From the NCBI RefSeq assembly GCF_018127805.1, contig NZ_CP072334.1:1962001-2026000 (forward strand): a stretch of 64,000 nt of DNA, written 5' to 3'. Under the pieces are notes generated by a model. It saw only the letters and a list, made by a program, of their open reading frames with translations, was not told the origin of the DNA and did not search any database. The position numbers were made by a program, and so were the translations under genes. The stretch comes from Prevotella sp. oral taxon 475. GTDB lineage: Bacteria; Bacteroidota; Bacteroidia; Bacteroidales; Bacteroidaceae. Position 1 is the stretch's first letter. Each line of letters starts with the position of its first letter. Shown here in pieces: positions 24,993 through 34,737 of the stretch.

Positions 24993-25050
24993 CAGTCGAC
25001 ATCGCCCCGAGAAAGAACAGCCTCCCCGGGGCACTTTCAACCCAAAAGAT

Positions 25051-25446
25051 ATGAAAATGAAGAAATTGGTATTACTCTCCATGATGCTCTTCGCATTCGT
25101 GGGATGGGCCGCAGCACAACAGCAGGCCGAGATCAAATTCGACAAGGTGAGTCACAACTTCGGTAACTTCAGCGAGAAAAATCCCGTTCAAGAGTGCACC
25201 TTCACCTTCACCAACGTAGGCAAAGCCCCCCTCGTCATCAATCAGGCCGTGGCCAGTTGCGGATGCACCGTGCCCGCCTATCCCAAAAATCCCATCAAAC
25301 CGGGCGAGAAAGGCGAAATCAAAATCACTTATAACGGAAAAGGAAAATTCCCCGGATATTTTAAGAAAACTGTCACCATCAGAACCAATGCCATCACGGA
25401 GATGACCCGCCTCTACGTCGAAGGCGTGATGGAAGAGGCCAAGTAA
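25051..25446 (+). CDS. DUF1573 domain secreted protein
   Basis: A 131-residue protein with a signal peptide ending AAAQQQ (about residue 23); an alternative start is the ATG at 25057. The mature part is one DUF1573 domain, an immunoglobulin-like fold with the usual FDKVSHNFGNFSE opening, the F.FTNVGKAPLVI strand and the ASCGCTVP motif. Small proteins of this kind are common in Bacteroidetes and sit in the cell envelope, but their role is not established. It is a single-gene unit between a promoter and a strong terminator. Confidence 0.9.
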   Translation: MKMKKLVLLSMMLFAFVGWAAAQQQAEIKFDKVSHNFGNFSEKNPVQECTFTFTNVGKAPLVINQAVASCGCTVPAYPKNPIKPGEKGEIKITYNGKGKFPGYFKKTVTIRTNAITEMTRLYVEGVMEEAK

Positions 25447-25461
25447 GATGACACAAAACCG

Positions 25462-25513
25462 AAAAAGACTGTGCCAAAGGAGATACACTCCTCTTGGCAC
25501 AGTCTTTTTTTCG
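25462..25513 (+). terminator. Intrinsic terminator after the DUF1573 gene
   Basis: GACTGTGCCAA...AGGAG, ATACA loop, then CTCCT...TTGGCACAGTC, followed by seven T. Confidence 0.92.
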
Positions 25514-25576
25514 TCCCTCCTCCTGAACAGAAAGGCCGTTTCGAGTGCAGAGAGACATTTTCTCGGATTTTAATCG

Positions 25577-25584
25577 TAACTTTG
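25577..25584 (+). promoter_or_regulatory. -7 box for the ftsY operon
   Basis: TAACTTTG, 20 bases before the ftsY ATG at 25605. It supports choosing that start over an upstream in-frame codon. No clear -33 element. Confidence 0.6.
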
Positions 25585-25604
25585 CCGCAAAAAGACAAGC
25601 CATC

Positions 25605-26576
25605 ATGGGGATTTTCGATTTTTTCAATAGAAACAAGAAAGAAACATTCGACCGAGGACTGGAAAAGACCAAACAAAGCGTCTTCACCAAACTCACACGC
25701 GCCGTAGCCGGTAAATCGAAGGTGGACGACGACGTGCTCGACCAACTCGAAGAAGTGCTCATCACCTCGGATGTAGGCGTAGAAACCACCCTGAAAATCA
25801 TCCAACGCATCGAACGCCGTGTAGAACGAGACAAATACGTCTCCACCGCCGAGCTCAACGCCATCCTACGCGACGAAATCGCTCAACTGCTGGCCGAAAA
25901 CAACACCGCCGACAACAACGGATGGGAACTGCCACCAACGGGACAGCCCTACGTCATTCTCGTCGTAGGCGTTAACGGTGTAGGTAAAACCACCACCATC
26001 GGCAAACTGGCCCACCAATTTAAACAAGCCGGAAAGAAAGTCTACCTCGGAGCCGCCGACACATTCCGCGCCGCAGCCGTCGAGCAAATCTCCATCTGGG
26101 GCCAACGAGTAGGCGTTCCGGTGGTGAAACAACAGATGGGAGCCGACCCTGCTTCAGTAGCCTTCGACACGCTCAACTCAGCCAAAGCCAATGGAGCCGA
26201 CATCGTCATCATCGACACCGCCGGGCGACTCCACAACAAAGTAGGCTTGATGAACGAGCTCAAGAAAATCAAAGACGTCATGAAAAAAGTGCTACCCGAA
26301 GCCCCCAACGAAGTGTTGCTCGTACTTGACGGCTCCACCGGACAAAATGCCTTCGAGCAAGCCAAACAATTCTCTGCCGTCACCCACATCACTTCACTGG
26401 CCATCACCAAACTTGACGGAACGGCAAAAGGCGGCGTCGTCATCGGCATCAGCGATCAACTGCAAGTGCCCGTGAAATATATCGGACTCGGCGAGGGTCT
26501 CGAAGACCTCCAACTCTTCGACCGACAACAATTCGTCAACTCCCTTTTCAACGCCTCAACCTCCACTCCGGAATGA
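25605..26576 (+). CDS. ftsY: FtsY, signal recognition particle receptor GTPase
   Basis: A 323-residue SRP receptor that docks ribosome-SRP complexes at the membrane for co-translational insertion. The start at 25605 (MGIFDFFNRNKKETF) gives a compact protein lacking the long acidic A domain of E. coli FtsY, as is usual in Bacteroidetes. The N domain spans about 15-95. The G domain has GVNGVGKTTTIGKLA (G1), DTFRAAAVEQ, DTAGRLHNK (G3), TKLDGTAKGG (G4) and GLGEGLEDL (G5). Its stop overlaps the rimO ATG (ATGA), indicating translational coupling. Confidence 0.96.
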   Translation: MGIFDFFNRNKKETFDRGLEKTKQSVFTKLTRAVAGKSKVDDDVLDQLEEVLITSDVGVETTLKIIQRIERRVERDKYVSTAELNAILRDEIAQLLAENNTADNNGWELPPTGQPYVILVVGVNGVGKTTTIGKLAHQFKQAGKKVYLGAADTFRAAAVEQISIWGQRVGVPVVKQQMGADPASVAFDTLNSAKANGADIVIIDTAGRLHNKVGLMNELKKIKDVMKKVLPEAPNEVLLVLDGSTGQNAFEQAKQFSAVTHITSLAITKLDGTAKGGVVIGISDQLQVPVKYIGLGEGLEDLQLFDRQQFVNSLFNASTSTPE

Positions 26577-27874
26577 AGAAAAATCAAGTAGACATCGTCA
26601 CGATGGGCTGTTCCAAAAATCTTGTCGACAGCGAATTGCTCATGCGACAGTTCGAAGCCAATGGCTATCACTGCGTGCACGACAGCAAACAGCCCACCGG
26701 AGAAATCGCCGTCATCAACACCTGCGGCTTCATCGAAAGCGCAAAAGAAGAAAGCATCAACACCATCCTCGAGTTCGCACAAGCCAAAGAGGAGGGGCGG
26801 CTCAAACAACTCTACGTCATGGGATGCCTTTCGCAACGCTATAAAGACGAGCTGGAACGCGAAATCCCACAGGTGGATAAATTCTATGGGAAGTTCAACT
26901 ACAAAAATCTCCTCAATGACCTCGGTATGGGCATCATCGCCTCCTGCAACGGCTCGCGAAGCATCACCACACCACCCCACTACGCCTATCTCAAAATTAG
27001 CGAAGGATGCGACCGCAGTTGCGCCTATTGCGCCATTCCGCTTATCACCGGCAAACACATCAGTCGTAAAAAGGAAGACATTCTGCAAGAAGTGCACAAC
27101 TTGGTGGCCCAAGGCGTGAAAGAATTTCAAATCATTGCGCAAGAACTCACCTACTATGGCGTCGACCTTGACGGAAAACGACAGATCGCAACGCTCATCG
27201 ACGACATTGCCCAGGTAAAAGGCGTAGCCTGGATTCGGCTGCATTATGCCTATCCCAATCAATTTCCCGTCGAACTCCTCGATGTCATCCGTCGACGGGA
27301 TAACATTTGTAAGTACCTTGACATCGCCCTACAACACATTTCCGACCACATTCTCACCCGCATGCATCGGCACGTATCGAAGGCCCAAACCATGGAGCTG
27401 ATTCGTCGAATACGAGCCTCTGTTCCTGGAATACATCTCCGCACCACGCTCATGGTTGGCTTTCCGGGCGAGACCGAAGAAGATTTCAACGAACTGATGG
27501 ACTTTGTCCACTGGGCGCGATTCGAACGAATGGGAGCCTTCACCTACTCGGAAGAAGACGGAACCTATAGCGGCGAACACTACGAAGACGACGTCCCTGC
27601 CGACGTAAAGCAACGACGACTCGATCAACTCATGGCTCTGCAACAAGAAATCAGTGCCGAAGTAGAAGCCGAAAAGGTAGGACAAACAATGAAAACCATC
27701 ATCGATCGCAAAGAGGGCAACTATTATATCGGTCGAACAGAGTATTGTTCGCCCGAGGTAGACCCCGAAGTTCTCATCCCTGCAACTCGCCAACTGCGCA
27801 TCGGCGAGTTCTATCAAGTGCGCATCACAGACAGCGAAGAGTTTGACTTATACGGCGAAATAGATGAACAATAA
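26573..27874 (+). CDS. rimO: RimO, ribosomal protein S12 methylthiotransferase
   Basis: A 433-residue radical-SAM enzyme that adds a methylthio group to a conserved Asp of ribosomal protein S12. The N-terminal MTTase domain supplies the auxiliary cluster cysteines in VTMGCSKNLVDSE, INTCGFI and MGCLSQRY. The radical-SAM cluster motif is SEGCDRSCAYCAIP (CxxxCxxC) at about residue 143. A C-terminal TRAM domain follows at about 365-430. NLVDSE and the overall length distinguish RimO from MiaB. It overlaps ftsY by 4 bases and the HU gene by 11 bases, so the three are one operon. Confidence 0.95.
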   Translation: MKKNQVDIVTMGCSKNLVDSELLMRQFEANGYHCVHDSKQPTGEIAVINTCGFIESAKEESINTILEFAQAKEEGRLKQLYVMGCLSQRYKDELEREIPQVDKFYGKFNYKNLLNDLGMGIIASCNGSRSITTPPHYAYLKISEGCDRSCAYCAIPLITGKHISRKKEDILQEVHNLVAQGVKEFQIIAQELTYYGVDLDGKRQIATLIDDIAQVKGVAWIRLHYAYPNQFPVELLDVIRRRDNICKYLDIALQHISDHILTRMHRHVSKAQTMELIRRIRASVPGIHLRTTLMVGFPGETEEDFNELMDFVHWARFERMGAFTYSEEDGTYSGEHYEDDVPADVKQRRLDQLMALQQEISAEVEAEKVGQTMKTIIDRKEGNYYIGRTEYCSPEVDPEVLIPATRQLRIGEFYQVRITDSEEFDLYGEIDEQ

Positions 27875-28154
27875 AGAATATATCACCGAGTTAGCGCAGC
27901 AAGCGGGCTACACACAGAGCGTCGCCCAGACGCTCGTGCGCACCGTTGTAGACGAGATGACTGCTCGTTTCGACGACGGAGACAGTGTTTCTATCCCCGG
28001 ATTCGGAACCTTCGAGGTGAAAAAACGATTGGAACGGGTAGCCGTCAATCCCGCAACGCAACAGCGCATGTTGGTTCCACCCAAGTTGGTGCTCAACTTC
28101 CGTCCCACCTCTTCGGTAAAAGAACGCTTAAAAAACGGAGGTGAAGATGAGTAG
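27864..28154 (+). CDS. HU/IHF family DNA-binding protein
   Basis: A 96-residue nucleoid protein. The helix-loop-helix dimerisation region (about 1-45) leads to SIPGFGTFEVKKR and the beta-arm with NPATQQRMLVPP, where a typical HU has NP around the intercalating proline. It overlaps rimO at the start and the following HU-LysM gene at the end, so it is made together with a membrane-bound paralogue and may dimerise with it. Confidence 0.93.
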   Translation: MNNKEYITELAQQAGYTQSVAQTLVRTVVDEMTARFDDGDSVSIPGFGTFEVKKRLERVAVNPATQQRMLVPPKLVLNFRPTSSVKERLKNGGEDE

Positions 28155-29580
28155 CAAAGCTGGAATACGCGAGTTGGCCATGGCCCTTGTGCGGAAACAC
28201 GACATCACTCAGAAAGACGCAGAACGGTTTGTGACCCTGATGTTCGACACGTTGAACGAAGGATTGGAGACCGACAAACTGGTTAAACTCAAAGGACTGG
28301 GCACCTTCAAGGTAACGAACGTGAGTGCGCGGAAGAGCATTGACGTGAACACCGGCGAGCCCATCGTCATCGAAAGTCGAGATAAAATATCATTTACACC
28401 GGACAACACCATGCGCGACCTGGTGAATCGCCCTTTCTCCCAGTTTGAAACAGTTGTCGTGAACGAGGGAGTCGACCTCGAGATGCTCGAAAATGTGTCG
28501 ACCACACCGAATAGCGAGGAAGAACCAAACGAGCTTTCCGAACCTGAAATGCCTTCCACCCACGAAGAAACAGAGCCTATTCTCACCGCAGAAGATGTTC
28601 CTACAACGATAGAAACGCCCGTTGAAGACCCGACAGAACAGCCGCAAGGCCCTTCCACCGTTCAAGAAAGCACACCCTATCGCTTGCCTGGAGAACCCGC
28701 ACCTGTTCCTACAGAGACGACCCCTTCTGCGGTTTCAAAAGAAGAAACACCGGCCGAAACCGCCGTTCCATCCTCATTTCGCCTTTCCATCCGTCAACTT
28801 TCAATGCTCAATGCCGATGAAAATCCCGAGCAAAAAGAAGAAACAACGGTCATGGAAGAGCCGAATTCTCCAACAACGAAAGAAGAAACGGCAGAAGTAG
28901 ACTTAGCAGATGAGGAAGAAACCACTACCACCGACAACAGCTTTGTAGACGAATTAATCGACGAAATAGATGGTTACAGGCGGCAGCGTAGCGGATTAGT
29001 GGCCGCCTTGGTTGTACTTTTGTTGTGTGGAGGCGGCTTGTTTTGGTATGTCAGCGGAGAGATGGAACAGAGAGACCATCGCATTGCCCATCTCGAAACG
29101 CTGCTCAAGTCGGTGCCAACCATCAAAAAGAAAAGCACAACCACCCCTCCCGACTCGACCGTCTCTGCCTCCACTGCCGACGTTCCGCCCGTTGTGGAAG
29201 AGACCCTGCCGCCGGATGCCACACAACAAAACGTATCTCAAACTCTGTCCAAGAAACCTTCTGCCCCGTCATCCACCCCTGTTTCAACAGGAAAAGTTGC
29301 TCAACAGAAGCCGGAAACATCCTCCGCAGCCCCCATCGGGAAAGCTTCTGTTACGCTTTACAACTCAGATGCTCGCGTCAGAACCGGTGCCTATCGCATC
29401 GTTGGAGTAGCGCAGACCGTGACGGTGCGTAAAGGACAAACCCTCCAATCCATCAGTAGAAGCCTCTTAGGCCCGGGAATGGAATGTTATGTCGAGGCAC
29501 TTAACGGCAAGAACGCAGACCTCAAAGAGGGTCAAACCCTCAAAATTCCTCAGTTGGAACTGAAAAGACGAAAACGCTGA
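28147..29580 (+). CDS. HU-domain protein with transmembrane segment and LysM-like domain
   Basis: A 477-residue protein. The ATG at 28147 is preferred over GTG at 28141 because GGAGG sits 4 bases upstream, a rare Shine-Dalgarno for this genome. Residues about 1-95 are an HU/IHF-like fold (LKGLGTFKVTNV, NTGEPIVIESRDKI). A roughly 170-residue acidic, Pro/Thr/Glu-rich linker leads to one membrane helix (SGLVAALVVLLLCGGGLFWY, about 282-302). After a Ser/Thr/Pro-rich spacer, the last 55 residues look like LysM (TVRKGQTLQSISRSLLG, LKEGQTLKIP). The topology would place the DNA-binding domain in the cytoplasm and the LysM in the periplasm, a possible nucleoid-to-wall link. Role inferred, not known. 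Confidence 0.85.
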   Translation: MSSKAGIRELAMALVRKHDITQKDAERFVTLMFDTLNEGLETDKLVKLKGLGTFKVTNVSARKSIDVNTGEPIVIESRDKISFTPDNTMRDLVNRPFSQFETVVVNEGVDLEMLENVSTTPNSEEEPNELSEPEMPSTHEETEPILTAEDVPTTIETPVEDPTEQPQGPSTVQESTPYRLPGEPAPVPTETTPSAVSKEETPAETAVPSSFRLSIRQLSMLNADENPEQKEETTVMEEPNSPTTKEETAEVDLADEEETTTTDNSFVDELIDEIDGYRRQRSGLVAALVVLLLCGGGLFWYVSGEMEQRDHRIAHLETLLKSVPTIKKKSTTTPPDSTVSASTADVPPVVEETLPPDATQQNVSQTLSKKPSAPSSTPVSTGKVAQQKPETSSAAPIGKASVTLYNSDARVRTGAYRIVGVAQTVTVRKGQTLQSISRSLLGPGMECYVEALNGKNADLKEGQTLKIPQLELKRRKR

Positions 29581-29587
29581 TGCCCCC

Positions 29588-29627
29588 AAAAGGGCGACGG
29601 AAGGGAGACCTGCGTCGCCCTTTTTTT
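29588..29627 (+). terminator. Terminator of the ftsY-rimO-HU operon
   Basis: AAAGGGCGAC pairs with GTCGCCCTTT around a 15-nt loop and runs into seven T, 7 bases after the stop. Confidence 0.92.
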
Positions 29628-29704
29628 AGTTTCCCTTTGTCTCGACATCTTCAGATAGAAGAAAAGCAAATCTCTCCCATCATCTCATCACAACCCCTCG
29701 ACAA

Positions 29705-30436
29705 ATGAAAAAAGCAATCATCATGGGAGCCTCCTCAGGCATTGGCCACGCTGTGGCACAGCTTCTCATTGCAGAAGGCTGGCAAGTAGGTCTGGCAGCA
29801 CGCAGAACAGAACCTCTGATGGCCCTGAAAGCAATGGCACCAGAGCGAGTAGAAGTCATGGCAATAGACGTGACCGACGAAGCCTCACCTTGCCTATTGG
29901 CAACCCTGATGGATCGAATGGGCAAGACCGACCTCTATTTTCATGCCTCGGGAATAGGCAAGCAGAATGCCTGTTTGGACACTACAATCGAGCAAAACAC
30001 CATTCAGACCAACGTCTTAGGTTTCACAAGGATGGTAGACGAGGTCTTCTTGCAAATGGTCAAACAAGGAAGTGGACACATCGCCGTGATCTCTTCCGTG
30101 GCCGGCACCAAGGGTATGGGCCGCGCCGCCTCGTACAGTGCCTCCAAAGCCTATCAAAGCACTTATATACAGGCCCTCGATCAGTTGGCAGTCGGTCGGC
30201 AACTGCACATCCGTTTCACCGATATTCGCCCAGGATTTGTAGACACACCGCTACTCACCGGCGACCATTATCCAATGCTCATGCAAACCACCACCGTGGC
30301 AAAAGCCGCCCTGCGAGCCATCTTTCGTGGCCAACGCGTGTGCATCATCGACTGGCGTTACCGACTGTTGGTGGCCCTTTGGCGGATGATTCCCAATCGT
30401 TTGTGGCGTAGCATCAGATTGGGCAGAACACAATAA
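29705..30436 (+). CDS. Short-chain dehydrogenase/reductase
   Basis: A 243-residue classical SDR enzyme. The NAD(P)-binding glycine motif is IIMGASSGIGHAV (residues 4-16), with basic residues RRT after strand 2 that favour NADP(H). The active site has the Ser in ISSVAGTKG (about 139) and YSASK (about 152-156, Tyr and Lys). The usual NNAG is replaced by HASGIGK. The C-terminus is basic and may touch the membrane. Substrate cannot be predicted. It appears to be a single gene between a terminator and a repeat region. Confidence 0.9.
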   Translation: MKKAIIMGASSGIGHAVAQLLIAEGWQVGLAARRTEPLMALKAMAPERVEVMAIDVTDEASPCLLATLMDRMGKTDLYFHASGIGKQNACLDTTIEQNTIQTNVLGFTRMVDEVFLQMVKQGSGHIAVISSVAGTKGMGRAASYSASKAYQSTYIQALDQLAVGRQLHIRFTDIRPGFVDTPLLTGDHYPMLMQTTTVAKAALRAIFRGQRVCIIDWRYRLLVALWRMIPNRLWRSIRLGRTQ

Positions 30437-30480
30437 CCCCTTCCTCACTCCTTACTACTTCCCTCCTTCTCTCTCCATCT

Positions 30481-30580
30481 CTTAGTTTTCATCCTCCAAA
30501 AGCTAAGAGATGGATTTGCATTTTCTTAGCTTTTGCACCTCAAAAGCTAAGGAAATGCAGGGCAAAAGCTAAGCTTTTGA
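30481..30580. repeat. CTTAGCTTTT/AAAAGCTAAG array in 22-bp register
   Basis: Forward cores at 30481 and 30525 (44 bp apart) and inverted cores at 30498, 30542 and 30564 (44 and 22 bp apart) keep the 22-bp register of the arrays at 11978 and 15195, here with mixed orientation so that units can form hairpins. The 30437-30833 spacer also holds a homopyrimidine tract and a -7 box at 30772; no gene is visible. Confidence 0.8.
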
Positions 30581-30771
30581 AAAGCACTTGATAAACAATT
30601 GAAAACCAACAGCTTACAGGCCCATCTTTTCTTTCTATAAAACCTCATGCAGACGGGGCCGACATCGCCTTGTCATCTCGGCATCGAGATGAGATGGATG
30701 GAGAGCGGAACCTCCCGAATAAGCAAGCGGAGAAACCTCCGTACGTTGCCCCATAACTCATTTGTTTTTAT

Positions 30772-30779
30772 TAACTTTG
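30772..30779 (+). promoter_or_regulatory. -7 box for the exporter gene
   Basis: TAACTTTG, 55 bases upstream of the ATG at 30834. A TTG 23 bases further upstream is a poor -33 partner. Confidence 0.5.
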
Positions 30780-30833
30780 CAGCGATTTTTGGGATACATC
30801 GCACACAACGCGTGTTTTTAGTAAGACAAACAA

Positions 30834-32258
30834 ATGCAAAAAATGGAAGAGAATCAACAGATTGCTTCGAAGAAATTGCTGCGTCGCAAACTCGATTTGC
30901 TGCTACGCACAGGTAAGATTTTGGTAGAAAGCTCGGCAGACACCAGTCGTATCATGCGCAACATGAAACGAACGGCCGCCTATTTAGGACTGCCCGAGGA
31001 AGACCTTCACATCCACATTACTTATAATATGCTGATGGTAAACCTGAGCGACGGCACCCATTCGTTTTCGAAGTTTCAGCGTTGCGACAAGCACGGCATC
31101 GAGATGCTGGCCATATCGGATGTGAGTAAACTCTCGTGGAGTGCCATTCGGGAAGACTATTCGCTGGATCGATATGAAGAAGAGCTTGAAAAAATAGCCC
31201 ATCGCAAGCGCAGTTACACCCCTTGGCAGGTGGCACTCTGTGCAGGTTTGGCTTGTGGCGGATTCTGTATACAGTTCGGTTGTGACTGGACGGCTTTCTT
31301 CTATGCCTCCATTGCAGCAGCCCTGGGTTTCCGTTTGCGCACCCGGCTCAACGAGATTGGCTCCAATGGCTATGCCAACATTGCTGTGGGAGCTTTCGTG
31401 GCTACGCTCATTGCCTGGTTGTTGGGTATGTTTTCGGCCTCGCCACTGGTGGTCTCGCTGCCCGGTTGGCTCTCGTCGGCCCTGCAAACAGCCACCCCGT
31501 GGCATCCGTTGATGGCCTGTACGCTGTTCATCGTTCCGGGAGTGCCCATCATCAACTTCGTAAACGATGTGTTGGACAACAATATCGAGGTGGGAATCGT
31601 TCGAGGCATCAACACGTTGCTCATCGTTGCAGCCATGGCTTTCGGCATTGTGGTGGCCATTCAAGTGTGTGGTATCGACAATTTTGTGAAAGACCTGAGC
31701 ATGACTCCTCACCACTCCTATTGGGAATTTGCCCTTGCGGCGGCCATTTCGGCCATGGGTTTCGCCACGATCTACAACTTTCCGCCCAAGAAACTTTGGA
31801 TTTTAGCCCTCGGAGGGATTGTGGCGGTGTGCACACGCAACTTTATCAACTTAGGACCGAGCAGCGATAATATCGGGTTAGACTGGGGACCGATTCTCGG
31901 ATCGCTCATCGGAGCCTCTCTCATCAGTGTGATCTACATCAAAGTGGTGCATTGGGTGCATCTACCCCACCAGTGTTTGTCTATCCCTACAGTCATTCCG
32001 ATGGTTCCGGGCGTACTGATGTATCGTTGTCTCTTCGGCTTACTGGGCATGCACGGCGTGGTTGGCGAGCTCACCGGAGCCATGTACAACGGCATTCGGG
32101 CCTCGCTCATCGTGCTGTGTATCGCTATCGGCGTGGCCATACCCAACATTTTTGCCCGCAAATGGATTGCTCCCGAACGGCAGCGCAAGCTGAAACGGAT
32201 GATTGAAGAACGCAGGGCGCGCGGCGAGTTCATCGATCTCACGAGAGTAGAACAATGA
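30834..32258 (+). CDS. Threonine/serine exporter (ThrE) family membrane protein
   Basis: A 474-residue inner-membrane protein; the ATG at 30843 is an alternative start. The N-terminal half is the DUF1212-type domain with a soluble start (LLLRTGKILVESSADTSRIM) and five hydrophobic segments. The second half is a DUF3815-like five-helix domain (TVIPMVPGVLMYRCLFGLLG). Both halves in one chain match ThrE of Corynebacterium, which exports threonine and serine; many Gram-negatives split them into two genes. Substrate is inferred by family only. A terminator closes the gene. Confidence 0.88.
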   Translation: MQKMEENQQIASKKLLRRKLDLLLRTGKILVESSADTSRIMRNMKRTAAYLGLPEEDLHIHITYNMLMVNLSDGTHSFSKFQRCDKHGIEMLAISDVSKLSWSAIREDYSLDRYEEELEKIAHRKRSYTPWQVALCAGLACGGFCIQFGCDWTAFFYASIAAALGFRLRTRLNEIGSNGYANIAVGAFVATLIAWLLGMFSASPLVVSLPGWLSSALQTATPWHPLMACTLFIVPGVPIINFVNDVLDNNIEVGIVRGINTLLIVAAMAFGIVVAIQVCGIDNFVKDLSMTPHHSYWEFALAAAISAMGFATIYNFPPKKLWILALGGIVAVCTRNFINLGPSSDNIGLDWGPILGSLIGASLISVIYIKVVHWVHLPHQCLSIPTVIPMVPGVLMYRCLFGLLGMHGVVGELTGAMYNGIRASLIVLCIAIGVAIPNIFARKWIAPERQRKLKRMIEERRARGEFIDLTRVEQ

Positions 32259-32286
32259 AAAAAGACTGACAACATTGTCAGTCTAT

Positions 32287-32325
32287 CGTGCCAAAACCGA
32301 CAAAAGGAGGTTTTGGCACGTTTTT
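32287..32325 (+). terminator. Terminator after the exporter gene
   Basis: CGTGCCAAAACC pairs with GGTTTTGGCACG and is followed by TTTTT. A second small hairpin, GACTGACAA/GTCAGTC, lies just upstream. Confidence 0.9.
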
Positions 32326-32396
32326 CGTATAGAGAGAGGCGAAGTCTTTCGCAAGAAGAGACCCTACAGAACGAATCGTTTAATTTAAAATAGAAT

Positions 32397-32672
32397 ATGA
32401 AAGTGAACATTCAACCATTGGCAGACAGAGTGCTGGTGCTCCCGGCACCTGCCGAAGAAAAGGTAGGCGGAATTATCATTCCCGACACAGCAAAAGAAAA
32501 ACCGCTCAACGGAACCATCGTGGCCGTGGGCGAAGGAACGAAAGACGAGAAGATGATTCTCCAAGCAGGCGACCGTGTTCTCTACGGTAAATATGCCGGA
32601 ACAGAACTGGAATATGAGGGCGAGAAATATCTGATGATGCGCCAAAGCGACGTTCTCGCCATCGTGAAGTAA
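32397..32672 (+). CDS. groES: Co-chaperonin GroES
   Basis: A 91-residue Hsp10 that caps the GroEL cavity. It has the usual [11 protein letters not shown] opening and the [13 protein letters not shown] mobile loop that contacts GroEL, ending with SDVLAIVK. It is followed 51 bases later by groEL. I found no CIRCE element and no convincing TAnnTTTG box in the 138 bases upstream, which hints at control by an alternative signal. Confidence 0.97.
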   Translation: MKVNIQPLADRVLVLPAPAEEKVGGIIIPDTAKEKPLNGTIVAVGEGTKDEKMILQAGDRVLYGKYAGTELEYEGEKYLMMRQSDVLAIVK

Positions 32673-32711
32673 AGAGAGAGAAAACTCATCACTCATCAAC
32701 AAACCAACTAA

Positions 32712-34352
<1,641 letters not shown>

Positions 34353-34419
34353 GCTACGTGGGCGGTGAACAGCAGACCAGTTGTCTGTCTGTATAACGTT
34401 GCTCGCAAAAGCAAAGGAA

Positions 34420-34452
34420 AAGGACGTTTGTCTTCGGACAGACGCCCTTTTT
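34420..34452 (+). terminator. Terminator of groES-groEL
   Basis: Stem GGACGTTTGTC/GACAGACGCCC with a TTCG loop and two mismatches, then TTTTT. The rest of the 34353-34737 spacer shows only the aspS promoter at its right end. Confidence 0.75.
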
Positions 34453-34680
34453 ATGTTTCTTTGCATGAGAACGAGATTTTATAGACGGAAGACTTTGATG
34501 CGAGCACCCTTGTTTCTATATTTGCAAACAAGAAAAAGAGTGTCCTATCATAGGACGAAAATCAGAGTTGTAATATTTTGATTTGTTTGAGTAGATGAGT
34601 TTGAAGTAGTTGGATTTGAAATCGGATGTCTCACGACAACCGATTTTTTTTGCAATCAGCTTGGGTGTAGGCTTGAAATA

Positions 34681-34712
34681 TTTGTCCGTTTCGGTGGTAA
34701 TGTGTACTTTTG
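34681..34712 (+). promoter_or_regulatory. Promoter of aspS (TTTG-N20-TACTTTTG)
   Basis: TTTG (34681-34684), 20 bases, TACTTTTG (34705-34712), 26 bases before the ATG: a full Bacteroidetes promoter match. Confidence 0.85.
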
Positions 34713-34737
34713 CACCCATCATTAAAAAGGAAACAAC

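Noticed and set aside
32273..32283. GACTGACAA/GTCAGTC dyad as a possible CIRCE-type operator for groES
   Set aside because: It lacks the CIRCE consensus TTAGCACTC-N9-GAGTGCTAA, lies over 110 bases upstream, and precedes a clear terminator of the exporter gene.
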